A stretch of DNA of 64,000 nt, from the NCBI RefSeq assembly GCF_003473485.1, contig NC_053046.1, positions 34,177,332-34,241,331 on the forward strand, read 5' to 3'. Positions within the stretch are counted from its first letter, which is position 1, and each line of letters opens with the position of its first letter. Shown piece after piece: positions 50,101 to 61,503 of this stretch. Position numbers and translations under genes: made by a program. This DNA is from Medicago truncatula (lineage: Eukaryota; Streptophyta; Magnoliopsida; Fabales; Fabaceae). The notes beneath the pieces are model-generated. The model was not told where the DNA came from. It searched no databases and saw only the letters and a list, made by a program, of their open reading frames with translations.

Positions 50101-52937
50101 GGTTTGTACCATGGTGCATATTCTCTATGCATAGCCTTGGATGGAAAGTGAAGATATGGATATGACCTTTGAAGACTTTCTTTAAGTAGAAGTAAAACAG
50201 AATACATGAAATGCAAGTTAAGTAAAAAGCACACAACTTCTACTTTACAGGTGAAATTGGAGACTAGACCGTATGCAGTATTATCGATGGAGGAAAGCCA
50301 AAAATCTGCCATTTTTAGTCAGCATTTGTCAACACTGACGGTATGACAAATCACACATGTATATCATGTCTATCGTATAAAATGACAGAAAGATAGAGGG
50401 AGTCGTCAACCATAGGATCCATGCAAGGATAAAATGGGAGAATGTTGGACGGTAAAGAACCAACAAGAAAAGACAACGTTGAAAGGTGAGAATGTGAAAT
50501 CATTAGAGAGAAAGTTAGGGTGGCTTCCTTTATAAAAAATAGGGTATATCTCTTAGGTGGGTTTTATGTGTGTATAAAAGCTAGTAAGGAGGGTGACCAA
50601 ATGAAAGATAAAAAGTTGGATAGATGGAAAGGAAGACACACTATTATCTAGATTTCAATGGTCTGTCTATAGACATTGTTCATGATATGACATCATTTGA
50701 TGCATTTAGTTCACCCCACGTAATGGGAAAATGTTCTGGTCGTTGTTGCTTGTATACATGCATATTAATAGACTAGTTACATATATAATATCGGTGACAT
50801 AACATTAGTTCACACGCACTTTGTTTATCTCCCTTAAAACAGTTTATTACACGTTTATGTGTTTATCTTAACTTTCCAACCGTTATCCAACTTGAACGGA
50901 TGATACCCAAGTTGATTAATGAGGAAAAAGTGTAAATGGATCATACACATGGAGAACTATAAAAGAAGAGCAATAAAAAAATGGGTGAATGAGATAACTT
51001 ACTTCCGAAAAATCTGATGAAGGAATCCCTGTATCTTGAAACTCAGTAAGTTGAAAATATTCATACATCCTTTCGGTTATGTCCACGACCTAAACAGAAT
51101 AGGAATAGCATGTTATACTTACAAGTTACAACAATGTATGGATACAATATTAAACTCTTAAATTATATATGTTGCACAAATCCATAAATGGGAATTGCTG
51201 ACAAAATTGAAATAACGTTCTTTTTGAAGACGTGTTCAATATATTATAAACCAGCTTGTTCAAAAAAAATATATTATAAACCAGAACAGATAGCATGCAT
51301 TCCAATTCCACAAATTTGCAATTTCTATTGCACATACCTCGATCCATTCAGCACAAAAATCACAAAAAGGCGGGCGATAAACCTTCACGTGTCCTTCAGA
51401 GGTGCAAACAGCTAGCAAGCACCTGTTGCAAATTAAATCTGAAGATATGATTTCAATGCATAAAAGTAAAACTTTTCACTCTTCACTTGAATATAATGAT
51501 ACGTGAGATCGCCTAAAAGTATTTTGACCTATAATGTTTTGTGGTCTCCTTCTCACTTGTATGTTTAAACTTTTAAGGTGAGAACACCCATTTCTGCATT
51601 GGAAGCTACCCCAATTTTTTCTCTGGTGATTATATTTTTAATGTCATTTTGTTTAGTATGAACAATTTGATATCAAACCCCAAAAAAATTGACTCAATGA
51701 TTCAGGAAAGATAAGAAACTGTACCCTGAGTTGGCAGCCATGCCAAGTGGAGACCATGATATTGATCGGACAACTGGCTTATCATCCCGATACAAAGACG
51801 TAGGCATGAGGCACCCAGACAGTAAATCTGTGAATAACTCAATAGCAACATGTTAACACTCTGCTTGGCACCGTAGCAACTGAAAATCTCAAACTCTCAT
51901 TTAACACTACCACATATGAATTTATAATCCTAAAAACAAAAATTCATAAATGTCACTTAACAAATAAAACACACACTTCTGTTATATTATATACTTCATG
52001 ATACAGTTCATGTATGCCAGTGTAGCTTAATTATGCAAATCAAACATGATCATACTAGAGTTCAAGATAAAAGATGTTGGCATCAATGCATTTTGAAGTA
52101 ATACAACAATGATTAATGAGTTGTGACATATATCTTGTTCTATTTAAGAAAAGTAATCCCCTAATGGGACACATGGTGGTGGAATTTGAAACCAACATTT
52201 TTTTCTCCACATTCATGCATTCTTGGAATCTTTACTAGTTAATCTTCTATCTATCTTTTCTAAAGAAAATGTTTCAATTAATGACATGTGGAAGAACTTC
52301 ACACCATTATTTCCCGCCAATTTTTTAAAATTCAAATTTTATGCAATATTTTTAGAAATTAAAATCTGACTTTGAAATCTACACCGATCTCAATCCAACT
52401 GTCATCGAAGTGGTGACTGCTACATTGCAGGATTTCGCTATCTACCTATATGGCCCTGTTTGAATAAACAACTTAATTTGCAGCTTATATCATAAGCGCT
52501 AATGTATAAAGTATTTCTATAACAAAAGATAATTATTTTCACATAAATCATTTTCATAAGTTATCTTGATCATTTAGTGAAAATAAGCAAAAAAACAGGT
52601 TGTTTGTAAATTCTCTGAACCAGTGTAACAAACAAATGCGTACCTTGTCTTTGTAGAAACCCTAGAATAAGAGGCTGACGTGGGAGGACTTTAATCAAGC
52701 CACGTGGACCATTAGGCATGTCTGGTCTCTGAAAAACAAATAGTACAAAAAAAAAAAACAGTCAACAATTGAAGAGTTTAATGTTAGAAGTACAAAACAG
52801 AGAGGGAAAGTACAGACAAGAATGGTGACGAAATGAGCAGAAGCAACAGCAATGAGGTTGTCATCAGACCAAGAAATGGCGTTAGGAAAACAGGGTGAAC
52901 CCATTAGCATTGCTGACTGTAACGGAGTTGGACCCAT
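44168..52937 (-). CDS. TFIIIC subunit, WD40 plus zf-TFIIIC (TFIIIC90/GTF3C4 type)
   Basis: Subunit of the RNA polymerase III factor TFIIIC, which binds tRNA promoters. Exons (minus): 52937-52818, 52728-52644, 51827-51725, 51422-51338, 51089-51003, 49317-48866, 48600-48519, 48430-48254, 48167-48114, 47456-47364, 47270-47202, 45799-45753, 45553 to about 44723, 44546-44168. Phases agree for the first 13. The N-terminal part is WD40-like: NAISWSDDNLIAVASAHFVT, VRSISWSPLGM, LLAVCTSEGHVKVYRPPF, ILATGSSDGSVKVW, VTGLTWAFGGRFLCSCSQDN. The last exon is Cys-rich: CSYCSAPVPF, CQSEKCTGG, WLCVCCHRYVF, KPLCPFCGIL, as in the TFIIIC zinc-finger domain. At the final junction both the unspliced sequence and the canonical donor (44722-44721) give a TAG after GLEVGTD, so the link to the last exon is unresolved. 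About 760 residues precede it and 125 follow. Confidence 0.88.
46590..46833 (+). pseudogene. Ty1-copia RNase H fragment in a TFIIIC intron
   Basis: The plus strand, antisense to the host gene, reads SNKQNMVTRSSAEVENQAMA and CELIWVKQLLQNLK, then a stop. In another frame it continues LYSNNQVTFHITANPVFHER and TKLIENERQF. This is the RNase H end of copia polyproteins (normally KQ-x-V-x-RSSAEAEYRA ... NPVFHERTKHIE). Stops and a frame change show decay. The adjoining 46140-46440 stretch, with CTTTATATAGGCTTCTCACT, may be part of an LTR. Confidence 0.75.
49573..49640 (+). mobile_element. RTE-type LINE 3' end
   Basis: GGGGGCAGCCGACCCCGCTT followed by AGTGGGACAAGGCTTGGTTG and TTG repeats. This is the familiar 3' terminus of plant RTE-clade LINEs, which end in (TTG)n. 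Confidence 0.6.
49790..50760 (+). pseudogene. RTE-type LINE remnant in a TFIIIC intron
   Basis: On the plus strand 49860-49915 reads LIVFIDLEKAYSKILK, matching the reverse transcriptase motif FIDLEKAYD-x-V of RTE elements. Later fragments (KTEYMKCKLSK near 50190, RIHARIKWEN near 50420, DKKLDRWKGR near 50610) follow the order of the RT C-terminal region. It ends CACCCCACGTAATGGGAAAA and GTTGTTGCTT at about 50755. It is riddled with stops and lies antisense to the TFIIIC gene. Confidence 0.65.
52453..52606. mobile_element. Legume 'GGCCCTGTTTG'-type MITE copy in TFIIIC intron 2
   Basis: Starts GGCCCTGTTTGAATAAACAA and contains CAGCTTATATCATAAGCGCT and TTCTATAACAAAAGATAA, ending near AAATAAGCAAAAAAACAGG. 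It belongs to the same family as the copy in the GAD intron at 21865-22077, in the opposite orientation. Confidence 0.5.
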
Positions 52938-53106
52938 GTTGTATTGTGTGAAGAAGAAGAAGAAGAAGAAGATGACTAGGGTTCGAATCCCTCCTTGAAC
53001 TGTAAATTTTAATCTATTAATAATTCAATTTTTTCAGTGTGTTCGCGCTCGCTCGCTACGATGAAAACAATATATATACAGAAAACGAGAAAACAGAAGA
53101 AAAAAG

Positions 53107-53180
53107 GACCGCATAGCGCAGTGGATTAGCGCGTCTGACTTCGGATCAGAAGGTCGTGGGTTCGACTCCCACTGTGGTCG
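53107..53180 (+). tRNA. tRNA-Arg (anticodon TCG)
   Basis: Folds as a full cloverleaf: acceptor GACCGCA pairs with TGTGGTC (one G-U), D arm GCGC/GCGC, anticodon stem TCTGA/TCAGA with loop CTTCGGA giving anticodon TCG (reads CGA), T stem GTGGG/CCCAC with loop TTCGACT, discriminator G. Internal promoter boxes are present: A box TAGCGCAGTGG (53114-53124) and B box GGTTCGACTCC (53159-53169). CCA is not encoded, as expected for a eukaryote. No intron. It starts 169 bases from the ATG of the TFIIIC gene and points away from it. Confidence 0.96.
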
Positions 53181-53186
53181 CTGAAA

Positions 53187-53193
53187 TTTTTTT
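53187..53193 (+). terminator. RNA polymerase III terminator of tRNA-Arg
   Basis: Run of seven T starting 7 bases after the tRNA end, followed by a second T-run; the usual Pol III stop. Confidence 0.8.
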
Positions 53194-54074
53194 ATTTTTT
53201 ATTTATTATTTTATACAATCTAACTATTAATCTACTTATTTGCTTTTAAAATAAAGGTTAAATGTTTGTTTAAATCCTTATAAAATTATCAACATTTGTG
53301 TTATGAATATATGTATCAGTGGATGTCCATCAATTACCCTTTCACATGATTGTAACTCGTGTCTATTCATTCACCTATTTGTGTCTTATAAATAGGACTT
53401 ATAATACACTATGTTTCTTTCTCTCTATTCTTATATGCTTTATGATATCTTGCAATGTTAATGATCAATTTCAAAACACGTTATCAACACGAAGCTTTAC
53501 CAGAACAATGGCTTAATTATTAGCTTGGAGATAGATTTTCTTTTTCTCATTTTCTTTCAACTAATTTGATTTGTGATCATGTTATTTCTGATTTTATTTT
53601 TCTTTTTACTTGATTGAATTATGAAGATTTTACATAATTAGTAACAAACGTACATGAGCAAAGCATTTGCATTTGCTACAACAAAAAGTGATGAAGAAGC
53701 AAAAGGAAGAACTTAATTATACTTCAAACGTAGAGGGCACTTCTCTCCTTTGCATGCTACAAGGTAGTACCTTAACCCTACTTTGCATTATAATCCTAAT
53801 ATTAAACCTGATTACCAAGTTAACACATGATTGTCTACAAAGGATGATGGAAAATATTAGGGAAGTAAATTAGATTGATGGCCACCGGTCAGATATCAAA
53901 AGTAGATTAAAGTTTCTCGGTAGATCTTATTGTATGAAAAAATATTGTCGATTCAAATTACTTTTTATCAACACTTTTGGTTACCAAGTTTAATCGCAAA
54001 CCAGTTATATCACTATCAAGATTATCAAATGCGATAATTAATTTGAGACGGAGAAAATAATTGTTTCCAGTTTT

Positions 54075-54118
<44 letters not shown>

Positions 54119-56135
54119 ATTATGTCCACCTCTAATACAAATCAAGGAAATGTGTTACTACAAATCAATGGAGTATGTGAGTTTTGTTATTGGGTGTTTG
54201 GTAAGTTTATGTTTACCATATAAATAACAGAAACTAACTATTATTTATATGAAATGAAATGAGGAAAACTATAATTGATTTAAACTAGCAACCAAGTAAA
54301 TCAGTTAAGTTCTCTTGTATGCAATGGTATATCAATCAATGTCTCTTATGATCATAAAACTACTAATCACTCAGTCTTAATCCATTAACAAACTAATCTA
54401 CACAAAGCAGCCCAATAATGAATAATGAATGATGTATTGTATATGATGACCAAAGGCACCCTTAGTCTTTCAAATGCTCCATAGTCTTTGATAAGCTACT
54501 CTTCTAGATTTCCAATTTTCTACCATCCATGAATTTGTTTTACTCGGTTGTTTTTTCTCTTAATTTTAAAATAAGTACACTTTGTTTGAAATTTAGGGAT
54601 ATAGGGAGAGAGGAGGGATCCACATAGAAGGGGAAGTTGGTCCACACCTAACTGTATACGATCCCAAACCTCAACAAAACCAGAGGTAGGTCCATTCCTA
54701 GTTCCCACTTCCCACACACTTAATGAAACATAAAATGCTGGTCCATGTCCAATTAGAACATTAGGTAGTAGACTTGTACAAATGTTTATTAGCTAATTAG
54801 TCTCCAAAATTGTTTATTAGTGATCATAAGTCAGACATGCATCTTAGTGGAAAATATAATGGCATGTAGAAATATGTTTATAGTTTTGTCTCCTTTTTTT
54901 AAGAAAAACAAATCTACTTCGTTTCATTGAATATCAAAGCTCTCAAATAAATTATTATTACACATAACGCAGTGAAATATACTCTCCATCAATTCTAAAT
55001 TAAATATCAATGTAACATTACCTAACTCCACTTACTAACAAAGCTTGATTATACCAAATTTTGAAGTAAATCAAACTTTTGAATAAAAGGGAATTATTAC
55101 AACACATAATTTCCTTGGATATAAATTGTTTAATATTGCCAGCTGGTCACTTTGTTGACTGATCATCGTTCAAACTTGGTTCGAACTAGCACACATGAAA
55201 TTGTTATTGACTCTAATTATTATACTAAACAAAAATTCAAAGTATTCTTACATGTGTAAGTCGTCTATGTCTATGATGTGAATCAATTTTGTGATCTAAA
55301 ATATATCAAAACTAATAAGTATTAGAAGACTACTCATCAAACAAAAGGTTGATTAGTTGTGTTCGTTGAGAGTAATTTGCATCATAGTTCATTATTTTTA
55401 CTCAAAAAAAAAAAAGACTTGAATCATTATCTGGTATATTGCAATTTTAAAGCATGTTGCAAACATATCTTGAAACTTATGTACTAAAACATGATAGTTA
55501 TTTTGATGTTGATGGTGAAATTGATCTATTTGCAAAAATTAAAATCACTAGAAAAAAGTGACTTATAGAATAATGATATTGACTATTAATAGTATTGTTG
55601 CATCTGTCCAAAGAAACTTTCTAAATCAAGATTGTTAAAATCTATCATACAACAAATTATTAAATAGTTTGCTTTGACTTCTATTGAAAATAATTTTAAA
55701 TTATTAATGGTTTCACAACAAACAAATAATAGTTGGTTGGTCACACAAACAGTAGTAACCACCGGCCCTTGTTTTGAGTAATAATAATAAGCAAGTATAA
55801 ATTGTAGGAACCTTAACATTAATTTATGTAAGTACTAGAATTTGTTTATGTCAGAAGACATGTACTTGTCATCATTCATTAACCATTCACAAACACGGTT
55901 CTTTTTCAACTCTTTATAATATTCATTCATTACGTACCATTTTAAGAAGTACGTGCAAATTCAAATCATATTATCAATTTTTATTTCATTTTGTTTTCTA
56001 AGGAATTGTCGTGGAAATTCCTTCTTCTCAACCACTCTCATCATGTACCTATAGGAACAAACAAACAAACAAACAACATAGCCATTGCATTTTCATTCTA
56101 TGTTTTGTTTTGTGTCTGTATGTGGTTCTGTGTAT
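53194..56135. other. Intergenic between tRNA-Arg and TM9 gene
   Basis: No supported gene. The segment 53380-53515, ending in ACACGTTATCAACACGAAGC, resembles the 3' end of a copia LTR plus primer-binding region, but no gag or pol follows. A TA run lies near 54080-54115. The rest is AT-rich, and the last 100 bases include a CAAA repeat (56056-56080) in the probable 5' leader of the TM9 gene. Confidence 0.45.
54080..54115. repeat. (TA)n microsatellite
   Basis: About 18 TA units, uninterrupted. Confidence 0.9.
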
Positions 56136-59100
56136 ATGGAAAAGTCAATGACATGTTTGGTTAGTGCCATTGTGATCCTATGTTGTTTCTGCTGTATTAA
56201 CTATGTTACATCTGATGCATCAGATCATCGTTATAAAGAAGGTGATTTTGTACCGTTTTATGCAAACAAGGTGGGACCCTTTCACAATCCCAGGTTAGTT
56301 TTTTTAATGCTTTCACTTTTTCATTTACCCTTTTAAAATATATTTTGATCTCAATGCTCCTCAAATTATAACTTTTAATAAGAAAATAATTGGATTGTGT
56401 TATTATGACGTTACCATACAAGAATTCTTTAAGGTCGATGAAGAGGAGATGAATGTGTATGTCTTAGATTATATTTCCATCGATTGTTGTGATTTTATCA
56501 AAAACTATACTTCAGCGCTTCAACAAATTCAAGGTGTCATTATGATTTCGTCAAACTCACAGAAGTTGTGGTATTTAGTTATGCATACTTTAAATAGCTT
56601 CATCATTGAATATCGGAATCAGTAATGACATTTAATTCAATTAAGACTTATCTGTTCTGTACTGACATTTCTGATCGAAGGCCTGGTGTCCCGGACACGT
56701 GTCAATGTCCAACACCGACACATGTGATTACATTGGATTATATTATTTTCTAAAATTATAAACCGTGTCAGTGTTTGTGTCGTGTCTGTGTCCGTGTTTG
56801 ATAACTTATCTTGACAATAAAAGCATTGCTCTGGTGTATCTCATTTCGACTTTTATCTGTCATTTGGTGGCAGGCCATTTCATTTTATTCCTTGTATTGA
56901 AGTGTGCTCATTTCATTTTTTGCTGAAAAACTGTTAAATTAATGAACTTTGGCTTAAATAGTAAAAAAAATAATAGTCTGAACCCTCCAATTACAATAGG
57001 AATGGGCTCTTGTATTCCGAAGTTCGACTGGAAGATTAATAACGTCTGGCCCAACATTATTTAAGTAAGAATTTGAACTCGGGTTTTCCCAAACAATTTG
57101 TCTTTAACTGAAACTCATTAAGGAGTTCAATCACTTGGTTGGTTAAATTGAAATAGCTATTAAATAGTGTAATGTATGTATTAATAATTTCTACAGCATT
57201 GTCATGGATTTCTTCCTAAATGGCTACTTTGTTAATACTGTGTTTTCCTTGAAATTATTTTATGCCACAGTGAGACATACAGATATTTTGATCTTCCATT
57301 TTGTTCACCAGGTTAGTTTGATGATATTCATTATCACTTCTCACCCAAATTTTCTATTACTGTCTTTGTATTAATTAATAATTAAATATACCTTATAGTT
57401 CCAAAATTTATTGGCTGCAGAAAATGTAGAAGAAAAGAAAGAAGATCTTGGTGAAGTTTTGAACGGTGATAGATTAGTTGTTGCTCCTTACAAACTTGAA
57501 TTCTTGATTGATAAAAAACCTGAGAGCATTTGCCAAAAGATGCTGACAAGAAAAGAGGTTGCTCAATTCAGACACGCTGTTTTGAAGGACTATTTTTATC
57601 AAATGTACTATGATGACTTGCCAATTTGGGGTTTCCTTGGAAGATTTGAAACTGATGAAAAAGATGTTGACACAAACGAGGCCACAGTTTATCTTTTTAG
57701 AAATGTTCATTTTGAGATTCTGTACAATAACGATCGTATTATCGATGTTTTCGTTAAAAATGATCCGAATGCTGTTGTGGACTTGACAGAAGATAGAGAG
57801 GTAAATGTGGATTTCACATATTCTGTCAAATGGATTGAAACAGATATTCCATTTGAGAAAAGGTTGGAGAAATACTCACAGACATCCTCACTCTCACATC
57901 ACTTGGAAATCCATTGGTTTTCTATTATTAACTCGTGTGTCACCGTTCTTCTCTTGACCGGATTCCTTGCCATGATTCTCATGCGCGTACTTAAGAATGA
58001 CTTTGTCAAGTAAGAATCTACTTATTTATTTATCTCAGTAGCATGGTTCTAAACTGTGATTGCGATTTCGCTGCAAACTTTGATATTGCACAAAAATGCG
58101 AGCAAATGTGCTTGATGCAGCGTTGCATAGTCATCTGAAACCTTTATATTGCAGCTCCTACTGCAATTTAGAACTATTTTCATAGATTTAGACCATTTAC
58201 TAGTTTGTGGAACTTATTGCATCTACATTACAAAATATTACGATAGGTTTACACCAGATGAAGAGGCACTTGATGACCAAGAAGAGACTGGATGGAAGTA
58301 TATCCATGGTGATGTGTTCAGATATCCAAGATTTAAGTCTTTGTTCGCAGCAGCACTTGGAACAGGCACTCAGTTATTTACACTGTGAGTGAATTACCTT
58401 CTCAAAGTACTAATGGTATTCATATAATATAGTGTTTACTCATTTTCATGTTCAGCTCTTTTGTGACTGTATACTTGGCTTCCATTTTTCAGTGTAATCT
58501 TCATCTTTATGCTTGCTCTAGTTGGTGTTTTCTATCCATACAACAGGGGAGCTTTGTTTACTGCACTGGTTGTCATATATGCATTAACGTCTGGCATTGC
58601 CAGTTATTCTGCCGCTTCCTTCTATTACATGATTGAAGGGAAAAATTGGGTAAAATCCATCATCTTAGACAGCATAAACAGTTGGTGCTCCACTCAATAC
58701 CCGCCTTTTACTACTTATTTAGGTTCCTCGAACCTGGATTCACAACAATCAATGATTTATGCAGTCACTGCGGTCAGTTGATCTAAGTCATTGGATAAAG
58801 ATCAGATGACTCATATTGTAGCTTCAACAAAAGAACTTGGAATCTCAATGATCTGATATTCATCAATAGTCGAAATCATTGACTACAGTGACTGCTTACT
58901 GCATCAAATTCCTTTCCTTTCTTTTTCCAGTTGTTTTTCCTTTAAAACGATTGAAAGTATACTGCAGAAAGAAAAAACTAAGGGGATTACACTTATCAAG
59001 TATTTGTTTGTTGCATTTCAGGTGAAAATTTTGGTGTTAACTGGTAGTCTATTCTCTGGACCATTATTTTTTACATTCAGCTTTCTTAACACGGTTGCTG

Positions 59101-60221
59101 TCGCCTATAACTCCACTGCAGCACTACCCTTTGGAACAATTGTGGTTATTTTCCTAATATGGACACTTGTAACCTCGCCTTTATTGGTATTGGGTGGGAT
59201 TGCTGGTAAGAACAGCCAATCAGAATTTCAAGCGCCTTGTCGAACCAACAAGTATCCGAGGGAGATTCCTAAACTACCTTGGTACCGTAAAACTCTTGCT
59301 CAAATGGCTATGGCTGGATTTTTGCCATTCAGTGCCATTTTCATTGAACTCTACTACATATTTGCTAGTGTGTGGGGTCATCAGATTTATACCATATACA
59401 GCATTTTGTTCATTGTTTTCATCATTCTTTTGATTGTCACTGCTTTTGGTAATGTGGCATTGACATACTTTCAACTTGCTGCTGAGGATCATGAATGGTG
59501 GTGGAGGTATGTATTATGTAACACCGAGTGCCCTCTCTACTTTCTTTGTTTATTCATCAGAAATTCGACCATGAAAAAAACAAATCAATGCTATGGGAAT
59601 ACACACTCCTTCCATTCAAACACAGTCACCTTGGCATGCATGACTAGTTTTGCCTGATTTAAAAATATTTTTCAAAGAAACACATGATGCTACAAAGCTT
59701 TGGCCATGCTAGATGGATCTTGATCCTCTTCTGCCTGCCTCTGAAGTCAGAGGTCGGTGCTCTTAATTCATCTAACAGTTGAATGCATTGATCTCTTTGT
59801 TGTAAGATGAATTTAGTGGCCGACATCTAAAAAAGTAGAGGTAGAAGAGGATCTAAGCTCACGCTCGACTCAAGGAAGAGTCAGATTCACGGATTTTTAA
59901 GAAAATGACTGTCAAAACAATACATGTGTATTCTTAAGCTAACATTGATGAAATTCATGTCCCTATATTTTCTAACTTATCATTTTTTTACATGATATTA
60001 GGTCTTTCCTTTGTGGTGGATCAACTGGGTTGTTCATATATGGGTACTGCATGTTTTTCTACCATGCAAGATCAGATATGTCTGGTTTCATGCAAACTTC
60101 TTTCTTTTTCGGCTACATGGCTTGCATTTGCTATGGTTTCTTTCTTATGCTTGGAACTGTGTCTTTCAGAGCTTCTTTAATCTTTGTCAGACACATATAC
60201 CGTTCCCTCAAGTGTGAATAG
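56136..60221 (+). CDS. Transmembrane 9 superfamily protein (nonaspanin), 595 aa
   Basis: Nine-pass membrane protein of the endosome/Golgi. Exons: 56136-56293, 57271-57311, 57421-58009, 58247-58384, 58493-58649, 59022-59506, 60002-60221; phases close. The N-terminus MEKSMTCLVSAIVILCCFCC is a signal peptide. The lumenal domain includes YKEGDFVPFYANKVGPFHNP, YFDLPFCSP, YQMYYDDLPIWGFLGR and LEIHWFSIINS, followed by the first membrane helix (VTVLLLTGFLAMILM). After the cytosolic loop FTPDEEALDDQEETGWKYIH and GDVFRYPRFKSLFAAALGTG come eight more helices, with the conserved RTNKYPREIPKLPWYRK loop. The C-terminus is RSLKCE, so the last three residues fit the KxD/E Golgi-retention signal of this family. 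An upstream in-frame ATG at 56100 would add 12 residues. The length (about 590) is typical. Confidence 0.95.
56670..56800. repeat. MITE-like 'GTGTCCGGACACG' fragment in TM9 intron 1
   Basis: Contains GGTGTCCCGGACACGTGTCA and, inverted, CGTGTCTGTGTCCGTGTTTG around an AT-rich centre. It resembles a family of small legume elements rich in GACACCGACAC words. The ends are not resolved. Confidence 0.4.
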
Positions 60222-61503
60222 CCCAGAAGAAGCTCACTGGAATAAACCAGACACTTTGTTTTACACTGTGCAGTGCAATACAGCAAAATCTCATTGCAAA
60301 TGGTTTATTGAAGAGTAGTATAGGAGAAATGCAATTGCATTCCAAATATACAGTCTGATAGAAAATGTATCATGACAGTAAACCTAACAATTTTTATTTT
60401 TATTTGAAATTGTAGAAGAGGTTTTAGCATCACATATTCACATAGCTTCAGGTTTTCACCATTGTATTATTGCATCTTCATTGATGAAAAGGTTCTTTCA
60501 CGGCCTATTATTTAATTACGTGCGGTTTATTTTCCTTTACATGAAGATAATAAAACTTTAACCTTCCTGCGTATTTAACTTTTATGTACTGTTCTAAAAT
60601 GGAATTACACAGAACAAAAATTAAGCCAAAGGTAAGTGGCATGCAAATTCACTAAAATGAACCTACAAAAATAAAATAAAAAAGGCAAAATTACACAATT
60701 AGTCACTTAACTTTATTTTAGGTAACACTTTCGTCCTTTATCTTTTTTTTGTCACGATTTAGTCCTTTATGTTATAAAATAACAACATAGTTATCCTTTT
60801 TTATGAAAAAAATAATCAAAAACTCCAAAAAAAAATCATCAAACTCATAGGCAAACGTAAATCTTCATCATACACGCATATAAAATCAAATTTCTTTGAA
60901 AAAAATCTCATAAAAAATGATAAGATATTGTCATTTTATAACATAAAGGACTAAATCGTGACAAAAAAAAGATAAAGGACGAAAGTGTTACCTAAAATAA
61001 AGTTAAGGGACTAATTGTGTAATTTTGCCAATAAAAAACTATCATTTGTCAGATTTATAATATACTAATGTTGAGCAATATTATAGCATACACAATCCAT
61101 CAATTTGCATCTAGACAGCAACTTATTCAGCAGCTTAGCATATTATAGCGACATCAGATTATTGACTCGGTTTAAAGCTCAAACTCCTAAAGGTGTTCAA
61201 CATTAGAACATGAATTAAGTCTTTCATAACATAGTTTCAACTGAACAATGGAAGCATGGTACTTCAAGTCTCCATAAAATGATCATCAAGTCTAAAACTT
61301 GCAATTACAAAGCAGGGAATTCAATGTACCAGAAATAAATTTAGTATACATTATCTATATATGCTAAATATAGATGGCATTCATCAACCTATAACTTATG
61401 TCAACCAAGTGATAATAAAAGGCAATGAAAAGGAAAAATCCAATATGCTCTTTTTCAATGGAACAGTTATCCGGCATCAGATACAAGCATTCTGTGATCA
61501 TTC
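60222..61503. other. Intergenic between convergent TM9 and PRP38-like genes
   Basis: Begins with the TM9 3' UTR (AATAAA at 60241, further A-rich signals near 60548) and ends with the 3' UTR of the splicing-factor gene. The only other feature seen is the MITE at 60684-61029. Confidence 0.5.
60684..61029. mobile_element. Mutator-type MITE with 97-bp inverted repeats, 346 bp
   Basis: Arms 60684-60780 and 60933-61029 are inverted copies with a single mismatch (AGTCACTTAA against AGTCCCTTAA). They start GGCAAAATTACACAATTAGT. A perfect 9-bp direct repeat AATAAAAAA directly abuts both ends, matching Mutator-like target duplication size. The 152-bp middle is AT-rich and non-coding. Near-identity of the arms suggests a fairly recent insertion. 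Confidence 0.8.

Noticed and set aside
53380-53520. Possible solo copia LTR end with primer-binding site
   Set aside because: Only the wording of the last bases suggests it; no second LTR, gag or pol and no target duplication were found, so it is left as a note in the gap entry.
57000-57160. Minus-strand SINE-like B box (CCCGAGTTCAAATTC)
   Set aside because: A single box-like word without a matching A box or defined ends in TM9 intron 1.
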